DNA of 11,453 nt from an uncultured Methylococcaceae bacterium (lineage in GTDB: Bacteria; Pseudomonadota; Gammaproteobacteria; Methylococcales; Methylomonadaceae), in the NCBI GenBank assembly GCA_903939355.1, contig CAJAHC010000607.1, forward strand, positions 1-11,453, given 5' to 3'. Under the pieces are notes generated by a model. The model was not told where the DNA came from. It made no database searches and worked only from the letters and a program-made list of their open reading frames with translations. Numbering within the stretch: the stretch's first letter is position 1; each line of letters starts with the position of its first letter. This document shows positions 7,352 through 11,453 of this stretch, piece after piece. A program made the translations under genes and the position numbers.

Positions 7352-8196
7352 TGTCTTCTATAGAAGCTAAAATTGTTAAGTATATTTGGCGATTTGATCC
7401 AATTAATATTTTAATACTTTTAATCTATATTGGTTATGAATTAGATGAAATTTTTTTTTGTAGTCATTTTACGTGCAGTTCTCAATCGCGTTTAATTGAA
7501 GGAATTGAATTTCAAAATAATCCAAAAAAGGTGGTTATTACACTTAATTTAGGGTTGCTCGGAGGACAATCATTACTTCCGGATTATTTTTTTAAGTTAG
7601 TAAAAAATGGAACAATTGATGCACAAAAATTTGTTAAATTTTTTGGCTATTTCGACGATAGGGTTTTACGCCGTTTGTTGTTAGCAGTTTATCCTGAATT
7701 TGATGAAATTACTTTTCAGAGTTGGGAGGTTCGTAAAAGGACTGCAGTTCGGACGTTGAGACTAAATTCTACTATTACTTTACATTGGCTTTTTCAACTT
7801 GTATTTCCGGAGTTACAAGTAAGAGTTGAGAAATGCTCATTACAAAAAACCTTTGATTTAGGTTCGCCAATTCTAGGAAAAGCACACTTGGGTTTTCAAT
7901 CCATATTCGGTAAGATTAAACATGTACCAGTTCTTGGAAAACGAATAACACTTATAACAGATGAAGACGAGTTTAATAATGAACCGTGGCCCCGAGAAAT
8001 TGAGAATCGATTTGAGAAATTAATATGTCCACTATTTACAAGTGCTGATTTATATATTGAAATATGGCTTATTATCCGTACTCAACATACTTGGCTTAGT
8101 CTGAAGCAAAATAGTTATTTAGGGTATGAAAATATACTGGGTGGTGACGAATTTCAGTATAGGCGGATTAGAATATTTACTGGACATTTAAATTGA
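7348..8196 (+). CDS. tssG: TssG, T6SS baseplate protein
   Basis: TssG (VasB/ImpH family) binds TssF in the baseplate wedge. Family features are visible: 'LNLGLLGGQSLLPDYF' (66-81; canonical 'F.GL.G..G.LP..Y'), then an Asp and 'FVKFFGYFDDRVLRRLL' (95-111; canonical 'F.DFFDIF.HRL...'). The final part, 'TWLSLKQNSYLGYENILGGDEFQYRRIRIFTG', corresponds to the canonical 'LG....LG........RVRV..G' ending. The 282-aa length is at the short end of the family (about 300-340 aa). The ATG at 7348 overlaps the preceding TGA; a second ATG follows at 7351 and a TTG at 7318 could extend it, but coupling favours 7348. Nine T (7451-7459) lie inside the gene. Confidence 0.85.
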   Translation: MMSSIEAKIVKYIWRFDPINILILLIYIGYELDEIFFCSHFTCSSQSRLIEGIEFQNNPKKVVITLNLGLLGGQSLLPDYFFKLVKNGTIDAQKFVKFFGYFDDRVLRRLLLAVYPEFDEITFQSWEVRKRTAVRTLRLNSTITLHWLFQLVFPELQVRVEKCSLQKTFDLGSPILGKAHLGFQSIFGKIKHVPVLGKRITLITDEDEFNNEPWPREIENRFEKLICPLFTSADLYIEIWLIIRTQHTWLSLKQNSYLGYENILGGDEFQYRRIRIFTGHLN

Positions 8197-8204
8197 TGTT
8201 TATC

Positions 8205-8209
8205 GAGGA
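8205..8209 (+). promoter_or_regulatory. Ribosome binding site for tssA
   Basis: GAGGA in the 22-base gap after tssG, nine bases before ATG 8219, independently supporting that start. Confidence 0.65.
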
Positions 8210-8218
8210 TTAAAAACT

Positions 8219-9190
8219 ATGAGTATTTTGTTATTACAGGGGAATTTACCTGTTACGGATAATCCTGGCCTTGACTCTGTAGACCCTCGTTATGATGGTA
8301 TTGTTAGTTATGTGCAAGAAGAAAATTTTATTTTAGCAATCACTTTGATAGAAGAGCTGTTTGAGGAAAATATTTTTGATATTAGAATGATTTGTTATTA
8401 TCTTTACGGGTATTGGTTAGATAATAGTTTCGCTAGTCTTTATGAGGTTTTACAGTGCTTTAATAATCTTTTATCAGATAATTTTGAAGCAATTGGTCCT
8501 ATTGCTAATCGCGAGAAAAATTTCGAAAAAAGTCTTAGCTGGATGATGCGACAAATTTTCAAAAAAATTACTTATGAAGAAAAGAAAAATTCGTCACTTT
8601 GGCAGCAATGGTATGCAAGTATTAGTGAAGAAGAAATTATACTTATTTTGGAAGCTGGAACAATACTTTGTGTAAACCTTACCGAGAAGCTGAATGATAA
8701 TGCAGTCAATATCATTGATCAATGGAATAAAATACAGTCATGGTTAAGGGCTCTCAAAACGATGGTCGCTCGTCCACTTGCACTGATAGCAACAGAGACT
8801 GAAAGTAGTGAAGCTGATTCGCTTTTGATGGCACTAAAAGAAGATAATGACTTAACGGCTGGGTTTCAATCAGATGACTATATAAAAAGCTTTAAGGGTT
8901 ATGAAGCATCTTATCACATGACACTTTTACTTAAGAAAATTGCGGCATTTGAGCGAATGGTTCATGAGAAAAAGTTTGATCGTGCCGCTTTGATTTTAGA
9001 TGATATTAAGCTAAGTTTGAGCGAATTTGAACCTACGCTTTATCTACCAAAAATATTCGAAAATTTTGTTAAGTTGCAAGCGCTCAATTTTAATGAGCTG
9101 GTTGCATATCAACAACAAAGAGGCACTCTTGAATCGGAAGTTATGCAGGAGTGGTTTAAAGTGGATCTTGATGGTTTTATAAATTCATAA
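8219..9190 (+). CDS. tssA: TssA-like protein with ImpA N-terminal domain
   Basis: TssA proteins prime baseplate and tube/sheath assembly and in many systems follow or cap the growing tail. The 323-aa product shows the ImpA_N pattern near its start: 'DPRYDGIVSYVQEENFILAITLIEELFEENIFDIRMICYYLYGYWLDNSFASLYEVLQCFNNLL' (22-85). It has the D-[I/L]-R-x-x-x-Y-x-L motif and the following 'GL..LL.LL...W....P' helix, here 'NFEAIGP'. The C-terminal half is helical and contains 'AFERMVHEKKFDRAALILDDIKLSLSEFEPTLYLPKIFENFVKL', resembling the conserved 'FDP..YLP.LF' end of this group. The length is short compared with long TssA forms, so the exact TssA class is uncertain. No membrane segment. It starts 22 bases after tssG with a GAGGA site. 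Confidence 0.75.
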   Translation: MSILLLQGNLPVTDNPGLDSVDPRYDGIVSYVQEENFILAITLIEELFEENIFDIRMICYYLYGYWLDNSFASLYEVLQCFNNLLSDNFEAIGPIANREKNFEKSLSWMMRQIFKKITYEEKKNSSLWQQWYASISEEEIILILEAGTILCVNLTEKLNDNAVNIIDQWNKIQSWLRALKTMVARPLALIATETESSEADSLLMALKEDNDLTAGFQSDDYIKSFKGYEASYHMTLLLKKIAAFERMVHEKKFDRAALILDDIKLSLSEFEPTLYLPKIFENFVKLQALNFNELVAYQQQRGTLESEVMQEWFKVDLDGFINS

Positions 9191-9195
9191 GAAGG
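9190..9195 (+). promoter_or_regulatory. Ribosome binding site deciding the DUF4280 start
   Basis: AGAAGG overlapping the tssA stop codon, four bases before ATG 9200. A TTG at 9197 is in frame but lies too close to the site, so the ATG is chosen. Confidence 0.5.
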
Positions 9196-9199
9196 TTTG

Positions 9200-9586
9200 A
9201 TGAGCGAACTCGTGACCAGTAACGCTGTTCTGGAATGTACTTTTGGAACTGCACCCTCAACAATGGTGGTTTTACCAACTAATTTAGTACAGGTTGAAAC
9301 CCCTGCTGCTAACATTTTAGATATGGTTCCTTTATGCAATATTATGCCATTTGCAATGTGTATGAGTATTGCAAACCCTACGGTAGCGGCTGCGACAGCA
9401 GCAGCATTAGGAGTGTTGACCCCAATGCCTTGCATACCAATGACTGTGGCACCTTGGACAGTAGGCGCTCCTGCCGTTCTAATTAATAACTCGCCTGCAT
9501 TGACCAATGATAGTAAGTTGATGTGTTCTTGGGCGGGTGTTATAAGTATTACTTATTCTGGACAGGTTGCAGTAACAATATCATGA
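9200..9586 (+). CDS. DUF4280 PAAR-like spike tip protein
   Basis: A 128-aa protein matching the DUF4280 family, PAAR-like proteins that cap spikes of T6SS and related contractile systems. Diagnostic segments are 'SNAVLECTFG' (7-16), 'CNIMPFAMCMSIANP' (46-60; canonical 'NI.PFG.C.S..NP'), 'GVLTPMPCIP' (71-80), 'W..GAP..LI..SPAL' (86-101) and 'SKLMCSWAGVISITYSGQ' (105-122; canonical 'S.L.C..GG.I.I...GQ'). Cys13, Cys54, Cys78 and Cys109 occupy the family's conserved positions and are plausible metal ligands (inference). Length equals a bare domain, with no effector extension, so any cargo would bind non-covalently. It follows tssA by nine bases. It probably sits on the end of the separate needle protein encoded upstream. 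Confidence 0.85.
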   Translation: MSELVTSNAVLECTFGTAPSTMVVLPTNLVQVETPAANILDMVPLCNIMPFAMCMSIANPTVAAATAAALGVLTPMPCIPMTVAPWTVGAPAVLINNSPALTNDSKLMCSWAGVISITYSGQVAVTIS

Positions 9587-9619
9587 AATGTGAGGGTGTT
9601 TTTTTTTATCAGGATGTGA

Positions 9620-11317
9620 ATGGAAAAGGATAATAAATTAGCGCCTTGGTCAATAGCTTCCTTTACTCTTATTGAAGCTGGTTTATGGGAAGAAGACATA
9701 AATGCAACTATCGATGCATCATGGCTTGATGCTAGTTGGCAAGATCCAGTTTTGTTTTTGAAGGCTCTACACAGTTATTCGGAACGTAGACAAGTCTGTT
9801 CTTTAAAAAGTATTCCTTTTTTTAGGTATGATTTTTATTATGATTTAATCGTACGGCATAAAGTGCAAACTACACCTGCCTATGTGTGGTTAGATAATGG
9901 TGTCTGGAGAACTTGGACTTATGCAGAATTAGGAGCTATGGTCAATGGAATCGTCGTTTCATGGGAAGACTCAGGTGTAAAGCCAGGTGATAGCCTGACT
10001 ATTTTGCATCCACAAGGACCCTGTTGGATAATAGCTTTACTAGCGGGATTAAGATTAGGTGCAATTGTTTCAATGCTGCCACCTCAAGGTAATGCGTTTG
10101 TTAGTCGTCGTTTAAATAATATTAAACCAAAGTGGTTGGCAATAGATCACTTGTATAGGCATCAACTGCAACAAGTATGGCAAGATAAGGTTTTGCCCAA
10201 CACAATATCATCTCTTCAACCCTCTAGGGTTTCTTACGAATATCTGAGTAATGAGATAGTTCTCCAGAGCTTTGATCCTACAAATGAAATACCTGATACG
10301 GTTTGTTCGGTTGATGCTGATACTTTTTATCTTGGTGCTCTTAGAGATGGTATATTTGCTTTAGGAATTAAATCAGGTCAAAAGTGTGCCGCTCCCGGTT
10401 GGTATGAATTAGAAAGCCAGCCGTCAATTATATTGTCGGTTTTATTGCATGGTGGGACTTGGGTACATGCTGAGCTTAGTGATATTGAAAAACAACCTGA
10501 AAAATTGCTAGATCAACAAATTGACGTAATAGGTATCAGTAAAGCTCTTCGTGATGTATTGCAAAGAAACCCACCCATCGGAGATAAGAGTTGGAGTTAT
10601 TGGTTCAGACATCCTGCTGAGTCGGCAGACTTCACAGTTTGGCAAAACTTTATTCGGGATTTAAAACTAGAAACGAGTTATTCAGGTAATTTGATATGTA
10701 ATACAGCTAAAGGGGGAGTAATACTTTTTTCTTCAAGAGTAAGAGGTCACGCACATTATAAAATATTTCCTGGGGCTGGACTATGCTGGCAAATTGGTAT
10801 AGTCAATTCTCCAACACTGCCCTCATTAAATAGCTCGGGTCGTTTGGCATTAGGTAAAGAAAAAGAAGGCAAAATCATATGGACTGCTACGCCCTATTTA
10901 TTATCTTTCTTTCACCATCAATGGTTATATGTAGGACAATATCCCCGCTTCCGTGCGGGTAGAACATACCCACGAGTTGAATTACTTGATCTACTTGTAG
11001 GCAAAGTTCCTTATGTGGCATTGGTTGAGGCATTTGTAAATGATGGTAGTTCAGATCCGAGTCAGGTATTGTTAACTTTTATGGACAATATGGATTCGAC
11101 CACCTTGCATGATCTTATCAAAAGGGAGTTAGGTGATGATTTTTTACCTGATAAAATTGAAAATATAACCATACTACCAAAGCTCAATGATAAAGGTGGG
11201 GTCGATCAAAAATGGTGTCAAACTAATTATCAAACAGGCGAATTGTATCGGCGCGAGAGGAGTCCTGTCCATCGCTGTGTTTCTGAGTTAAAACAGATTA
11301 TTTTAGCGCTTAATTAA
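9620..11317 (+). CDS. AMP-binding (ANL) family-like protein, probably catalytically inactive
   Basis: A 565-aa protein with the layout of acyl-CoA synthetase / adenylation enzymes. The N-terminal ANL features are clear: 'WRTWTYAELGAMVNGIV' (96-112), 'SGVKPGDSLTILHPQGPCWIIALLAGLRLGAIVSMLPP' (118-155), and near the end 'ITILPKLNDKGGVDQKW' (516-532), equivalent to the 'LPK...GK.DR' C-terminal motif. Catalytic motifs are lost. The Ser/Thr/Gly-rich ATP loop expected near 232-260 is replaced by 'DADTFYLGALRDGIFALGIKSG'. The 'Y.TGD' motif reads 'YVGQYPRFRAGRTYPRVEL' (437-455), without Asp. The A10 'GK' reads 'GG', with lysines only nearby. It may act as an adaptor or chaperone for the adjacent tip, or bind a nucleotide or acyl ligand without catalysis. 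AGG at 9611-9613 supports the ATG at 9620. Spacing from the tip gene is 33 bases with no clear terminator, so it is likely co-transcribed. Confidence 0.72.
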   Translation: MEKDNKLAPWSIASFTLIEAGLWEEDINATIDASWLDASWQDPVLFLKALHSYSERRQVCSLKSIPFFRYDFYYDLIVRHKVQTTPAYVWLDNGVWRTWTYAELGAMVNGIVVSWEDSGVKPGDSLTILHPQGPCWIIALLAGLRLGAIVSMLPPQGNAFVSRRLNNIKPKWLAIDHLYRHQLQQVWQDKVLPNTISSLQPSRVSYEYLSNEIVLQSFDPTNEIPDTVCSVDADTFYLGALRDGIFALGIKSGQKCAAPGWYELESQPSIILSVLLHGGTWVHAELSDIEKQPEKLLDQQIDVIGISKALRDVLQRNPPIGDKSWSYWFRHPAESADFTVWQNFIRDLKLETSYSGNLICNTAKGGVILFSSRVRGHAHYKIFPGAGLCWQIGIVNSPTLPSLNSSGRLALGKEKEGKIIWTATPYLLSFFHHQWLYVGQYPRFRAGRTYPRVELLDLLVGKVPYVALVEAFVNDGSSDPSQVLLTFMDNMDSTTLHDLIKRELGDDFLPDKIENITILPKLNDKGGVDQKWCQTNYQTGELYRRERSPVHRCVSELKQIILALN

Positions 11318-11453
11318 GGTAATTGAATATTTGAGGCTTGAGAAGTACTTTCTATACTTGCAATAATGAATTTTTTTATATATGTTGACGTCTAAATAAG
11401 TAAATCTGATTGACCAGATCCATTAAAGATATGACTATAACAAGATCAAATGC
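11318..11453. other. Intergenic tail, no supported gene
   Basis: An AT-rich stretch after the last gene. The only ATG-initiated frames are very short. A five-base inverted repeat (AAGTA at 11343-11347, TACTT at 11355-11359) is too weak to call a terminator. TTGACG and TTGACC hexamers occur, but none has a good -10 at suitable spacing. The operon may end here, or continue beyond the window edge. Confidence 0.5.

Noticed and set aside
9109..9507. Open frame on the minus strand across the tssA end and the DUF4280 gene
   Set aside because: The plus-strand DUF4280 product matches a known family over its full length; the antisense frame is a shadow spanning two real genes.
9587..9619. T-run after the DUF4280 gene as a possible terminator
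   Set aside because: Nine T at 9599-9607 follow only 'GAGGGTG', with no complementary upstream arm, so there is no stem for an intrinsic terminator.

Overview
This window is a single block of same-strand genes encoding most of a type VI secretion system (T6SS), the contractile, phage-tail-like injection machine of Gram-negative bacteria. Every supported gene is on the + strand, gaps are short, and several neighbours share ATGA or TAATG overlaps, so it reads as one long operon. The DNA is AT-rich by eye, uses the standard code and carries proteobacterial T6SS families. A low-GC, probably host- or protist-associated gammaproteobacterium is a reasonable guess, but the sequence does not fix the taxon.

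Layout: the window opens inside tssC, the large sheath subunit, of which only the last 71 codons are present. Then come a 189-aa beta-rich protein in the position of the tube protein Hcp; tssK and tssE (baseplate); a VgrG-like spike hub; a separate repeat-rich protein that looks like the missing beta-helical needle of that VgrG; tssF (baseplate); tssL (DotU-like inner-membrane protein with one C-terminal membrane helix); an unrecognised 116-aa gene; tssG (baseplate); tssA (assembly/cap protein); a DUF4280 PAAR-like tip protein; and a 565-aa protein with the fold signature of adenylate-forming (AMP-binding, ANL) enzymes but without the recognisable catalytic motifs. The last 136 bases hold no gene I can support.

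How they fit together: TssL would dock the TssK/TssF/TssG/TssE baseplate at the inner membrane. The VgrG-like hub, the separate needle and the DUF4280 tip would form the spike. The Hcp candidate stacks into the inner tube under TssA guidance, and TssC (with TssB, presumably upstream) forms the contractile sheath. ClpV, TssB, TssJ and TssM are not in this window, and because both ends are cut their absence from the genome cannot be concluded. No recognisable toxin domain is present.

The less ordinary parts are the split VgrG (hub and needle as two genes), the poorly conserved Hcp candidate, the unknown gene between tssL and tssG, and the apparently inactive AMP-binding-like protein directly after the tip gene. 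These suggest a divergent T6SS subtype with its own tip-loading components.
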